64,000 bases of DNA from Crambe crambe (Eukaryota; Porifera; Demospongiae; Poecilosclerida; Crambeidae): the NCBI GenBank assembly GCA_963924555.1, contig OZ004597.1:5649404-5713403 (forward strand), read 5' to 3'. The position numbers and the translations under genes were made by a program. Under the pieces are notes generated by a model. The model searched no databases, was not told where the DNA came from, and worked only from the letters and a program-made list of their open reading frames with translations. How positions within the stretch are numbered: position 1 is the stretch's first letter; every line of letters begins with the position of its first letter. Positions 37,063-58,448 of the stretch are shown piece after piece.

Positions 37063-37700
37063 TAACATACAAACATAATCATGCCACATAACACAACGAT
37101 GCCACTCACACACATGCACACGCACTATATTATACCAGACTTTATTATTATACCAGACTTTATTATACCAGACTATTACTTTATTATTAGCTATAAGGGA
37201 AAAAGCATTCCGTGAAATGAAAAAAGATGTAGGGATGACCACTGCTCAAAAAAGTAAGGAAACAAGAAGGATCAATCTTTGTTCTGTATATCCAGCCAAC
37301 AATCCCTCAATCTGTTCTGTATATCCAGCCAACAATCCCTACATGCATATATACGTATATTACTGCACTATAATCTGAAGCTACCCGACGTATATGTAGG
37401 AATGTACTCTAATTATTGAGCTTTTTCTTGGCAAGGGAATGCACACATTTGGAAAACATAGGTGGAGGGCATGAAGGAATAACTACTTATAAATTGGGGT
37501 CACTAGAAACTTCACTTTTACAAAAAAGGTACGCAAAGACACACCCAGCAAATGTGAACTATTGGCTGAAACTCTTGAATACATGTAAAGTTCACTACAA
37601 TTTAGGTATGAGGGCATGAAGTAGAGTGTGTATACTAAACTCTGAAACTGTAAGTTGCTTTCGTGTAAGGAGATACAGGTACACAAAGCCAAAACAGGCT
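37063..37700. other. ZMPSTE24 3' flank, no gene recognised
   Basis: It contains short duplications (ttattataccagact about three times near 37130-37170, and tctgttctgtatatccagcc twice near 37279-37330). No conserved frame. Confidence 0.5.
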
Positions 37701-37709
37701 GGCTGGTGT

Positions 37710-38444
37710 TAGTCTCTGTCCCAGTCCCCTAGCTCACAGCACTGGATGTATTGCATCACCAGCACGCGAGGAAGGGGTCTGGTGGTCGGGCTGCAGTGGT
37801 CACGGAACTGCGCCGGAATTCAGGCGCACCCAATGATTAGATTTCCATTTTACCACACATTAACTTTCACGTGAAAAGGGGTGTGGTAGGTGAAACTTGA
37901 GAAGAGGCCAGATGATAAGCAAGCTGCTGTGGATGAAGCAATAAAGTATGCCTGTTCAACTCTGAATGTAATGGGAATGCTCTCAACACCATATGTTGAA
38001 CCAATCTTGCCCCTCAATTTGATGTCCAGTGTCTGCAGTTCATTTTGAATCTCTTGAACTCGCTTTAACTCTTTATAGCATGGATGTTTGCAGATCCAGG
38101 GTCCACCATTAGCTATTGGAGAGATCATTGCAGGGTTTATCCTTCCCTGGGAGATATACTTCTCTAGAACAGGTAGCACTTCCTTGTTAGCACTACTGTG
38201 GAGAACCCTGCGCTCTCTGTGATTAGTGAGCTCTTTCCCACAGACCCTGCAAGAAAGCTGCCTCATTGCTGCTGCATGCAATAACTTTTTCCACGCGGCA
38301 AAATGAACACGCATGCGCATAATTATTGAATTTCAAACATTCCTCAGTTCCGTGACCGCTGCAGCCCGACCACCAGACCCTTCCTCGCGTGCTGATGATG
38401 CAATACATCCAGTGCTGTGAGCTAAGGGGCTGGGACAGAGACTA
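37710..38444 (-). mobile_element. TIR element (TAGTCTCTGTCCC), 9-bp target duplication, zinc-finger-like ORF
   Basis: The terminal inverted repeats are about 100 bp (37710-37810 and 38345-38444) with few mismatches. The target duplication ggctggtgt is perfect at 37701-37709 and 38445-38453. Long TIRs with a 9-bp duplication suggest a Mutator-like superfamily (inference). The minus-strand ORF 38320-37850 encodes a C-x2-C ... C-x3-C protein (LSCRVCGKELTNHRERRVLH, CKHPCYKELKRVQEIQNELQ) resembling N-terminal zinc domains of transposon proteins. At 735 bp it is too short to encode a transposase. Confidence 0.8.
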
Positions 38445-38552
38445 GGCTGGTGTGGGTGTCCTAGCAGCAAAAAATTCGCTTTTTTCACGAGTAAGGTGGT
38501 GAAGTTACTAGCTATGCTATGGACTTACTTCTGAACCTCGAGAGGTCTATTC

Positions 38553-38829
38553 TGTGATAAAGTCGCCTGTCAGGACGCGATGCAGAAGTCAAATATTAAT
38601 AGTAAAAGTAGAGTTTCAGGATGACACACAAACAAAAACGAAACAAGAGCTCTCTATTCATCTATATCTGTCCTTTTTATACCAAGTCACTACCACTCTA
38701 GAACACAGACAAAGATTCACAAGCACACAGAGAATGATACAATTTTTAAACTTAACACACAGAAATGATAATTAGGTTACAAACATACAAACAGAGGTGT
38801 TGAACATACAAGGTCCAGAGTTCATCACA
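38553..38829 (-). repeat. 3' LTR of the gypsy element
   Basis: 277 bp with the same termini as the partner LTR. The inner edge is followed by the purine tract of the element (complement of ttcccttccccttctcc). The left flank (tattc) does not match the right flank (ccctg), so no target duplication is present. Confidence 0.9.
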
Positions 38830-38854
38830 TTCCCTTCCCCTTCTCCTGCGACAT

Positions 38855-40104
38855 TCATGTCGGAATTGGTAAACGTGAGAGGGCATCAGCATTTTGGTTA
38901 TCCTTGCCTTTCCGATAACGAATGGTAAAGTTGAATGGCTGTAAGGCCAAGCTCCAACGGGTCAGACGGTTGTTATTCTCCTTCATCCGCTCCATCCATT
39001 CCAAAGAGTGATGGTCTGTCTGGATTACAAAGTGACGTCCTAAGAGGTAGACTCGAAAAGCTTCCACAGCTAGCTTAATGGCCAGACACTCTTTCTCCAC
39101 CGTTGAATAGTGCTCTTCTCGGGGAAGAAGTTTCCGACTGAAGAATCCGATTGGATGTTCATCTCCACCCTCGTCGACTTGGCTGAGAACTGCCCCCACT
39201 CCTCGATTGGATGCATCTGTTTGGAGGATGAAACTCTTGGAAAAATCTGGGTTGTGTAGCACTGGCTGGGAGCACATCTGTTTCTTCAACATCTGAAAGG
39301 CTTTTTCACATGCTGGTGTCCATTCCACATTGGATGGTGCATTTTTGCGGGTAAGATCTGACAGAGGAGCTGCAGTGGAAGCAAAGTCTTTGATGAATCT
39401 CCTGTAATAACCTGTCAGTCCCAGGAAACAACGAACTTCCTTCTTGGTTTCTGGTCTTGGGAATGAGCTGACTACATCCAGTTTGGTTCCTTCTGGTTTT
39501 ACCACTCCGCTCCCAACAACATGACCCAAGTATACACAATGGGCCATCCCAAACTGACACTTCCGGAGCTTCAGTGTGAGGCCGGCATCTTGCAATCGCT
39601 TTAGCACCTGTCGTAGATGTGTGAGGTGGTCTTTCCAGCTGGTACTATAGATGACAACATCGTCTAGATATGCAGCTGAGAAATCTTCCAGTCCCGGTCC
39701 ATTAGTCGTTGAAAGGTTGCTGGAGCTCCTTGAAGGCCAAAGGGCATGACCTTGAATTGGTACAGTCCGAAGGGTGTTGCAAATGCTGACTTTGTCTGGG
39801 CTCCTTCGGTGAGGGGTACCTGCCAGTACCCTTTGGTCAGATCCAAAGTGGTGATGAATTTGGCTCGTCCAAGCTGGTCAATCATCTCATCAATGCGTGG
39901 CATCGGATATGCATCTGTTTCAGATATTCCATTCAGTCGTCGATAGTCTACACAAAATCGAATGGTACCATCCTTTTTCTTCACCAATACAATCGGGGCA
40001 GACCACTCACTAGTAGATGGTTCGATCACACCATGTTCTAGCATTTCTGAGATCTCTTTCTTGACTGTATCTCGATACGCATGTGGTAGACGGTAAGGCG
40101 GCAA
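38855..40104 (-). pseudogene. Reverse transcriptase and RNase H
   Basis: RT begins PPYRLPHAYRDTV and shows KKDGTIRFCVDYRRLN, LDLTKGYWQVPL and FGLYQFKVMPFGL (39664-40104). A frameshift near 39685 precedes the catalytic YLDD box, which is present in another frame. The thumb and connection (38855-39607) contain FLGLTGYYRRFIKDFA, and RNase H starts FILQTDASNRGVGAVLSQ and ends NQNADALSRLP. RT/RH is the last part of pol, directly before the polypurine tract. Confidence 0.85.
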
Positions 40105-40168
40105 TCGGATTGGATGTGCTGTTCCAGTCTCAATGTCATGCTCGATAACATCAGTCTTTCCTGGTGTG

Positions 40169-41000
40169 TTAGCTACTCATGACTTCAGTGAATTCAGCTG
40201 TCAACTGACGAAGGTCTTGTTGCTGTTCTTCATTTAACTGCTCATCCAGTACAACTTCCTTCATGGAATCTTCGCTATCTTTCCACAATGGGATGTCATC
40301 AGTGGTGTCTCCTCCCCTCTCTGTCTCCTCCTCTGCCCAGAGATTTCGAACTGTGGGAGTGTTCCATTTCCGTAGCATGTTGATGTGGAATACTCTTCGC
40401 CGCTTCTTGTGGTCAAACATATCAACCTCGTAAGTCACTGGTGAGATGACTTTCTTCACAGGGTACGGACCCTGCCATTTTGCTAGTAGCTTGTTGGTCG
40501 AGGAAGGTAGGAGGACTAACACATTATCTTCCACTTGTAGCTTCCTCTCTCGTGCATTGCGGTCATACCACTTCTTCTGGGTTGACTGAGCTCTTGCAAG
40601 GTTCTCACTGGCTAACTCAGACATCTTGGTGAGCTTCTCTTGAATTGTCAGAACGTAAGACACAACACTCTCGGTGGACTTCTTGCTGGCTTCCCATGTC
40701 TCCTTGAGGACGTCTAAGGGCCCTCACACTTGCCTGCCATACATCAACTCAAAAGGAGAACCCTGTAGACATCTGGGGAACCTCCCGATAGGCAAATAAG
40801 AGGTATGGAATTAACTGGTCCCAATCTTTTCCCTCCTCAGTTGCTGTCTTACACAACATGGCCTTGAGAGTTTGGTTGAATCTCTCGACCAACCCATCAG
40901 TTTGGGGGTGGTAGGGGCTGGTCTTAATGGGTTGGATCTTTAACAGACGATAGAGTTCAGCTAACAGGCCAGATGTAAAATTTGCACCCTGATCCGTCAA
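40169..41000 (-). pseudogene. Integrase core end and C-terminal domain
   Basis: The second and third acidic residues of the integrase are seen in LTDQGANF and DGLVERFN (40749-41000). A small deletion near 40755 shifts the frame and another TGA lies near 40720. The C-terminal part (40169-40663) has the GPYPVKKVISPVTYEVD motif of gypsy integrase tails. No chromodomain is evident. Confidence 0.8.
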
Positions 41001-41006
41001 GATCTC

Positions 41007-43385
41007 TCAGGGAATGCCTACCCTCGTAAAGAATACCATAAGCTCTTTAGCCACATGCTCAGCATCTATGGCTCGTAATGGAATAGCTTCAGGGTACCTC
41101 GTACTGTAGTCACAAATTACAAGTATGTACCTGTTTCCAGCTCGACTGCGAGGAAGGGGACCCACGATGTCCATGGCGATGCGTTCAAAGGGCTCCCGGA
41201 TGATGGGTAGAGGAACCATTGGTGCACGCTGCTTCTTCCCCACTGCTGTCTTCTGGCACTCACTGCACGTCTGGCATAGCTGCTTCACATCTTCAAACAC
41301 TGTCGGCCAATAGAATCGTTGAAGGATTCGTTCCACTGTCTTCCGTTGACCCATGTGGCCGGCCATCGGAATGTGATGAGCAAGTGACATCACAACACTG
41401 TGACATGGTTCTGGTAGTACTAGCTGCTGAATGGTGGTGTTCTCGTCACCCTGAGGTGGTGTCCACTGTCGGTAGAGAAGACCATTCTCCTCGTAGAAGA
41501 CTCTCCTGGTCATCTTGGTAGGGTTTCTGACCTTTGCTCTGATATCCTCTAGGGTCACATCTTCTTGCTGCATTTTCCTGAGTCCACTGGTTGAGAGGTC
41601 AAGGGGGTGTGTCTGGTTCACCTGGGCCATTTGATGTCTCTGCTGACGTTTCTCTCTCCTAGACAACTGGGGACGCTCCTTCACATTGATGAAGAGATCT
41701 GGATCCATCTCAGCACCTACTGGCTTCTCCATTTCCTGGTTGACAGGTGTGTCCATGACAATCTCCTGGTCAGACATATCTGTAGCTGTCTCGAATTCCA
41801 TGGGGTTTGGCTTGACTCCTACTTCCTGCTGTTTCCTCTCCTGCTCCAATCTGTCTTCTTCCAATCTCCTAGCTTGTGATCTGGTCACTACAGCAAGGGC
41901 TTCTTCTGTCTGGAATGTCAAGTCCTCCTTCTGGTGACTCTGCAACATGTCGATCAGGCCTGGCACATCCCGCCCAAGCAGTACTGGTTCTGGCAAGCTG
42001 CTAGAGACTGCTGCTTCCACCTGAAATTTTGCTTCACCGATTCCAATCTCAATACTGGAAAGGGGGTATTCTCTGGTATCTCCATGAGCACATCGGATGC
42101 GAACACGGCCTACTTCAGTCTTCTGAGGTACAAGGTCTCTCCTCACCATCGTTCGGGCACAGCCAGTGTCAAGGACGATGTCTTCCACGGTCTTGCCTTC
42201 TATGGTGCCGGACCTTGTGATCCTAGGATCCACAGGTTGACTTGCTTCTACATCTCCATTCATGTACACGATTTCATCAACTTCAGTAAAGAGTGCTGGC
42301 TTGCTAGGGCATTTTGCTGCAATATGTCCCATCTCCTGGCAGTTGTAGCACCTGATTTTGCTCTTCTCTGTCTTCAGCTTGCTGGCCCCGCTCTCGTTGG
42401 CTTTGTCAGCTATCGCCTTCCTGCATTCTTTGGCAAGATGACCCTTCTTTTTGCAATAGTGGCATCTTCTGGTTACTTCTGACTCACTGCTGGATCGATT
42501 TGTCTCCCTTGATGGCTCCTTGGACTCTAGTCGACGGGAATGGATGTAGCTGTCTGCCAGTTTTCCTGCTTCTTCTCCGGTTGTGGGCTTCCTGTCGTTG
42601 ATCCATATCCTCAGGTCCCTTGGCATCGTCTCCAACAATTGTTCCACCACGATCTTCTCCTTGAGTGCCTCTAGTGTGGTACAGCTAGCCGTCCACTTCT
42701 CAAGTAGATTTCTCAGTCTTGTTGCCAGCTCCAAGTATGCCTCCCCCTCTGCCTTCTTTGCAGTCCGGAAGCGCTGACGATAAGTTTCCTCGCTGATATC
42801 GTAGCGTCGTAGAATGGCTTTCTTCACCTCAGCGTAGTCGGCAGTATTCTCTGGATTCATCGCTGCGAAGGCCTGCTGTGCCTTCCCGGTGAGCTGAGGA
42901 GCCAACTTGAAGACCCACTTCTCCCTCTTGACCTCAAAAGCTTTCATCACCCGTTCAAAGGTGGTCAGATATGCCTCGATGTCTTCTGTGTCTGTCAGCT
43001 TTGATAGCGTCAAGTGTCGTAGATCTTCTGCCCGCTTGGTCCTCGCTTCCTCCTGAATCTGGCTTCGGTCCATCCAGGTCTTCATCATCTCGATCTGTTC
43101 TTGCATTAGCCTCACTCGCTGCTCGTTCTCTCTCTCCCGACGCTCCTGCTCTTCGGTTCTCTCTCGTTCTCGTCTCCGATTCTCTTCTTCTCGCTCTCTA
43201 GCTCTCGCCGCTGCTTCCTCGTCACGCTTTCGACGATCCTCCAACAGCATCTGTAGTAGCTCCGTCATTCCAGCTCCTGTTTCAGCCATCACTTCTAGAT
43301 CTTCTCTTTCACCACTCTCTGTTTCTTGTTCAACACTGTTTTCTGACTCTGCTCTGTAGACTCTTCCTGTCCTAGTCTTCGACAT
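41007..43385 (-). pseudogene. gag-protease-integrase N-terminal part of the LTR element
   Basis: 792 codons from ATG 43385. Residues about 50-130 are a charged coiled coil rich in E/R. Residues 135-300 are capsid-like, with EQLLETMPRDLRIWINDRKP and GEEAGKLADSYI strongly recalling the SCAN domain. CCHC knuckles are CHYCKKKGHLAKEC and CYNCQEMGHIAAKC. The protease motif is VLDTGCARTMV. The integrase H2C2 finger ends CQTCSECQK, followed by the first catalytic Asp in MDIVGPLPRSRAGNRY. The frame stops at a TGA (41004-41006) inside the integrase core, where an Arg codon is expected (CGA to TGA). Confidence 0.85.
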
Positions 43386-43431
43386 GCACCTCTCTCTCGT
43401 GGATCTCGAACGAACAACTGTCTTCGATTAA

Positions 43432-43448
43432 TCCCACCGCTGCCACCA
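43432..43448 (-). other. Primer binding site, tRNA-Leu type
   Basis: Two bases inside the 5' LTR, the minus strand reads TGGTGGCAGCGGTGGGA. As recalled, this is the exact complement of the 3' end (with CCA) of animal tRNA-Leu(AAG). A check against sponge tRNA genes is needed for the isoacceptor. Confidence 0.7.
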
Positions 43449-43450
43449 AG

Positions 43451-43761
43451 TGTGATAAAGTCGCCTGTCAGGACGCGATGCAGAAGTCAAATATCAGTAA
43501 AATATTAATAGTAGAAGTAGAGTTTCAGGATGACACACAAACAAAAACGAAACAAGAGCTCTCTATTCATCTATATCTGTCCTTTTTATACCAAGTCACT
43601 ACCACTCTAGAACACATCAAAGAGTTACAGATTAACACAGACAAAGATTCACAAGCACACAGAGAATGATACAATTTATAAACTTAACACACAGAAATGA
43701 TAATTAGGTTACAAACATACAAACAGAGGTGTTGAACATACAAGGTCCAGAGTTCATCACA
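43451..43761 (-). repeat. 5' LTR of the gypsy element
   Basis: 311 bp, begins TGTGATAAAG and ends TCATCACA on the plus strand. Relative to the left LTR it carries two extra segments (11 and 23 bp) and only scattered substitutions, so the two LTRs are similar but not identical. Its outer edge touches GPCR copy 3 directly at 43762. Confidence 0.9.
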
Positions 43762-44402
43762 CCCTGTAGGGCTGTTTATATTCAAACATACTTTGCCATA
43801 GCCAGATTCTTATTCCCATCATTTTTCTTTTGAGAGTACTGCTTCTTGCTCCTGCTTTTCGCATACTATTCAAAGCAAGTGCTAAGAACACAATATTGAT
43901 CTATAGAGTACAAGCAAATTATAAATGATTGCTCACAACTAGCTATGACAACTCACAATGAAAATAGCAATAACAGGAGCTGCAAATGCAAAAATGGTGC
44001 CTTTCTCCACTGATAACCAGCAACTAGAAATAAACACACATGGTGTAAGTTATAACTGCATTACATACAATATTCGTCACACACTCCATAGTAGGCATGT
44101 CGTGAAGCCACACTGATCACCACAATAGGAATTGGAATAAGATTTTCATAAAATTAATGAAACTTGATTGAAAATTTTTTTTTTTACCATAGCCTATTAG
44201 GACAAATAGCCATCATTTACGAGCTGATGTGCTAAAAATGACCACCAATAGGAGGTAAAGCAATACTCCTTCACACAGCATCCAACAAAAAGAAGACAGG
44301 AACAGATAGTGCAAGAGAAGAGCCACTACTAAGCAACCAGCCTGTAATATAAAACACATACAAGAAGCATATAAAATATTATGTGCATACACTTATGCAC
44401 TC

Positions 44403-44572
44403 AGAGCATGAACTATACTAGTCAGGGTATGGGCTACTAATCAGGACATAGACTACTACTCAGGGTATGGGCTACTAATCAGGGCATGGGCTACTAATGA
44501 GGGCATGGGCTACTAATCAGGCATGGGGTACAATCAGGGCACTGGCTACTAATCAGGGCATAGGTTACCATT
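44403..44572. repeat. 19-20-bp minisatellite shared with the paralogue intron
   Basis: Imperfect repeats of gggcatgggctactaatca. A matching array lies at about 60765-60895 and a single degenerate unit occurs inverted in copy 1 near 19570-19605. The array therefore expanded after or during the duplications. Confidence 0.8.
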
Positions 44573-44875
44573 TGATGTGTGCCTGCTATGCCAGATTAGG
44601 GGATTTGATCAAACCCCCGAACCCCCTTTGCATACGGGCCTGCTCTTTATCTGGCTACTAATAATAATTATTTTCATCATCATAGGTCATGTGGACTTTG
44701 TTAAAAATGGATCTCCACACCTATTCTATAATTATACCACTTTTTGTTTTCAATTAATATCAAAACAGAACAAAACAGCAACAACAACAACAACAAACCA
44801 CCAAGAAGAACATAATGCAAAAAAACAAATTTTGAAAAAATACAACTAGCTATTGTAAATTCTATTCAAAACATT

Positions 44876-45109
<234 letters not shown>

Positions 45110-45337
45110 AACATACACAAAATGCCCTTGCTATTATACACACGACAGTGTAGATGGAGGAATGCTCTTATCAGATTATACCATTCATATTATACTTCCA
45201 TCTCTAACTGCCTATGTAACCAGATGACAAAATTAATCCTTGGACTGTGAAGGTTTCATTTTTCATACTTCAGCTGCTCACATGCTAAGCTAGCTAGCTA
45301 CAACACTAGTTAGATACACACCTCAAAAACAGAACAG

Positions 45338-45636
45338 CTGCAAGCTGTGGATGCATGATACTGCATCTAATCAAGCTCAGAAAGTGGAAGAGAAGCTCTT
45401 TAGCATACAGCATATAGTACTATTCCATGCGCGCAATAATGTGACGCAGTGTGACGCACGCAAATCATTAGCACTTTCTTTTTTGCTGAGTGTGCAGAAC
45501 GAAATGCTCATGCCGACCATAGATATAAGACAGTCTTATATCTATGTGCAGACCCTTTCCCTTCCCTTGGGTTGTTTAAGGGTCGGCCCGCGAGACTAGC
45601 TTTTATTTAATAGCCATAGTCTGCTGGAATCGCATC
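45338..45636. other. Upstream region of the ABCC gene
   Basis: After the edge of copy 3 comes about 300 bp of unique DNA, including a short inverted repeat (agatataagac/gtcttatatct near 45520-45545). A promoter is expected here, but no TATA box or initiator can be singled out. A tandem gcatcgtg-like motif is not present. Confidence 0.35.
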
Positions 45637-55434
<9,798 letters not shown>

Positions 55435-55616
55435 GATTATATATGATCATGAAGAACAATAATTTTAGCCCTCATATTGATACTGATAATCACTACTTGT
55501 ATCAAGTCAATCAATTTCTTGTCAGTAGTTTTATGTGTTAGGAAATGCAACATATATAACATGCGTATGGCGCGCGCGTGAGCAAGAACATGATCCCTTC
55601 CTATTAGTCAGTGATA

Positions 55617-56060
55617 TTATGGAGGTAGAGGTTGGTTTGCGAGTGGTTCGTGGGCCAGACTGGGAGTGGGGTGAGCAGGATGGAGGAGAGGGTTACATAG
55701 GGACAGTGGTGGAGGTTGATGAGGCAGTGAATGTGGAAAGCGGGAGATCAGTGGTGGTGCAGTGGGACCTGTGGAGAAAGGTGCAGGTATCGCTGTGGTG
55801 TGGAAGGCAAGTATGACCTTAGAGTCCTGGACAGTGCACCTACAGGTATTAAGTAGATAAAACTAGTGAGCATTGATGTTTCATCCACCAGGCATACAGC
55901 ACCAGTTTGAGTGCTATGTGTGGAAATAACGGGCATCATGTGGCAGTGTAACAAATGCCTCAAGTATTCAATGTGCACCAACTGTTACTTGAATGGAAAA
56001 CATACCTCGATCCTATCATGCTTTCAGTCAGATTGATACAATTACAATCAGAAGTAGGCC
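55617..56060 (+). pseudogene. MIB/HERC2 domain plus ZZ finger remnant
   Basis: ATG 55619 opens a frame with [20 protein letters not shown] and [10 protein letters not shown], a near-complete MIB/HERC2 domain of Mind bomb-type ubiquitin ligases. A 1-bp shift near 55785 moves the rest ([20 protein letters not shown]) to another frame, ending at a good donor (55846). Further on, another frame shows MWQCNKCLKYSMCTNCY, a ZZ-type zinc finger. No ankyrin or RING part follows. It is most likely a decayed fragment of a MIB2-like gene. Confidence 0.65.
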
Positions 56061-58448
56061 ATAGCTATGCCATCCAATCCTGCAGGGAGGGAGTGGCAGA
56101 GGGGATCAAGGAAGGAATGGGAGTGAGAGGACAGGGGATTCTGATACACCCACCTTAGTGAGGATATTGTTGTTAAGAACAAAGATCCTCAAATTGGAGT
56201 AACAAACTAACACGGTCCCACCTCTTCATAGAGCAACAACCACACCCACTTGACCTATGTACTGCAACAGACAATAACAGAATGTAAAACTAACAGAGGA
56301 GAGTTGGAGCAAGCTGTGCTTGCTTGCTTGTTTGCTCCATGGTTCTCTTGGGCGACCCTGAACTGGTCGGGGTCCACCTACACCACAACAGAGTCGCCAG
56401 TTGTCAATCCACACGGCAAAGACATATTCTTACAATCTGCAGAAAGTAACCCAAATCCCTCCATGGTTGAAACTTAGGGATAATTATTACCCAATTGGGA
56501 GGTGGAGTGGATAGTAGTTGCCACCACTAGAAGGAGTCAGCATCGTTCATGTCCCATCCATTGTCACACACAGTACCCCGTGTCATTTTGACAGACTTCC
56601 ACACGTCCTTGGATTATTGAGACATTAGTCCTGCCTTCTACCAACCTCACTTCTCCTCCAATACATCCAGACACATCATGTGGTCATATAAAAAAAGTAA
56701 ACAAACAAGGAACAATTAAAGCAGCTTGGTGAGAGGCAGTGATGTAGGGATTATTATTGAAGGCAGCATATTATTTTGATGTTTGTTCACAGAACTGCTA
56801 TAGGTAAAAGTACAGAACAGACTTAACACTACATGGCCTTTTTATTTAGCATAATTTTTTCCCTTTCATATTATTATTAGCTATAGCTATGGAGTTATTG
56901 AAATGGTAAAATGGTAATTAAAAAAATGTAACCTATTTTTGTGCTGCCTACAATCAGTGCAGTTTTTATGATCATTTAACTCCTGTGAAGTCATATCCTA
57001 TATCCAGCATCATCATCATAATGATGATTATCATAATCGATACACACTCACATCCAAAGGTTCAAGTGTCACAACATCACTCCAAATACCCTTCCTCATG
57101 TGGTATGGAAGTGAAGGATCCTTTCCTTCTTGTGGTGAAAGCTGATAGTCTTCAGGGATTGGGATGGTAAGGAGAGAGGGATCTTGAACATGAGTGGAAA
57201 GAGTTGGTTTTTGAGCATGATGCTGCTTCAGAAGGGTTGAGAGGAACAAGCATGTTTGATGATTGAAGCAAGCCAGATTCTTTACGAAACATTTCATCCA
57301 AATACTGAAGGACTTGTGAAGATGGAAGACATGACTGCGTAATGATAGAGCTGTTGATCATGACAGACTTGTACAGTCCTGAGGAAAGATATCATAGAGC
57401 ACCCATCATTGTGTAAGTGCTGATTAATATCTTGAAGATGGTGTGTGAAAGGTGGTTTCGTGATGATCAGCTAGCTATAGCCAATCTCTAACCTTATTCA
57501 ATTCAAGATGATATCTGCAAACTTCTCTCCCTGAAATACATTAGCTAAAATTACTTCTAGCTTTAGCTATTCTTACCAAGACATTCCTTCTTCTGCTTGA
57601 TAATAAGAATAAAAGATGTATACTTGTATGGAGAATTAGGTGTTAACACTGAGAACGCAAGGACTCAAAGTCATTTTCAGAACTTCCTTCATGTCTTTGT
57701 AACAAAGGCAAGATGTCGACTTTATCCCCTGCATGCAATGATAAGTATTTGTTGTAGCTTAGCTATCTGTTGGTGGTTAGCCTAATTCACTGCATGTATA
57801 GCTAGCTAACTGCCTATTCACTTGTACACCAGGACAGCCAGATATTTCAGTATAACTTCCATGTACTCTAAAACAATCCATATAACTTCTGTCCAAGTCC
57901 ATAGTTTTCAGCAAGAGATCACGATGTAGCTCTATAGCTTATTCAGTAAAAGCAACTATTAGCCTGCAGAATTTTCCAAGATTTGCTAACTTTTACATGT
58001 ACTGTTTGTTGATCCTATCCATTCAAACGAAAGACTCGATATTTTAATTGAGTTTGAGACAGTATGCAAACCACATACAGTTGGCATACAAGTAGAAACC
58101 ATGGGGAGGAGATTTTGCACATTGCAGTTCATGTAGCTAGCTAGCAGTATGGAAGAAAAAAGTTGATGACATTGTTGATATGTAGCTATATGCAAGGACA
58201 AGGAAAAACTTCTGCATTGCATGGAGAATTACGACTGCAAATAACAGCTAGTTATAGCTAACTACATATGCACAGGCATGGTCATATGAGTAAAGCTAAT
58301 CACCTTCATTATAGTGAAATAATTATTATATGTAATCATAACTTGATGCTATTGCAATCAAAATTAGTCTATAGCAATGGTAGCTACAAAATTAACACAA
58401 CACACTATACACTAGCTATAGCTAGCATAGTTATTCATTGTCAGTAGG
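56061..58448. other. Intergenic between MIB-like remnant and inverted GPCR copy
   Basis: No supported gene. Minus-strand frames at 57031-57361 are open and Ser/Pro-rich but show no family motif or splice structure. A catcatcatcat/atgatgattat palindrome lies near 57010-57035. From about 58360 to 58448 the sequence resembles the 3' flank of GPCR copy 1. Confidence 0.45.

Larger units (their letters stand above)
38553..43761 (-). mobile_element. Ty3/gypsy LTR retrotransposon with IN before RT (Gmr1-like), decayed
   Basis: The two LTRs (38553-38829 and 43451-43761) enclose a polypurine tract next to the left LTR (about 38830-38846) and a primer binding site next to the right one. Order along the minus strand: gag with a SCAN-related region, two CCHC knuckles, protease (DTG), integrase H2C2 and core, integrase C-terminus, reverse transcriptase, RNase H. 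Integrase upstream of RT is the Ty1/copia order, but the RT and integrase sequences are gypsy-type, as in the Gmr1 group. At least four breaks (nonsense and frameshifts in integrase, at the IN-RT junction, and before the RT catalytic box) make it inactive. Confidence 0.9.

Noticed and set aside
38553-43761. Endogenous retrovirus with env
   Set aside because: RT/RNase H runs directly into the polypurine tract and 3' LTR; there is no room for an env gene.
57031-57361. Minus-strand Ser/Pro-rich frames as an exon
   Set aside because: Two overlapping frames are open, neither with recognisable motif, splice context or conservation evidence.
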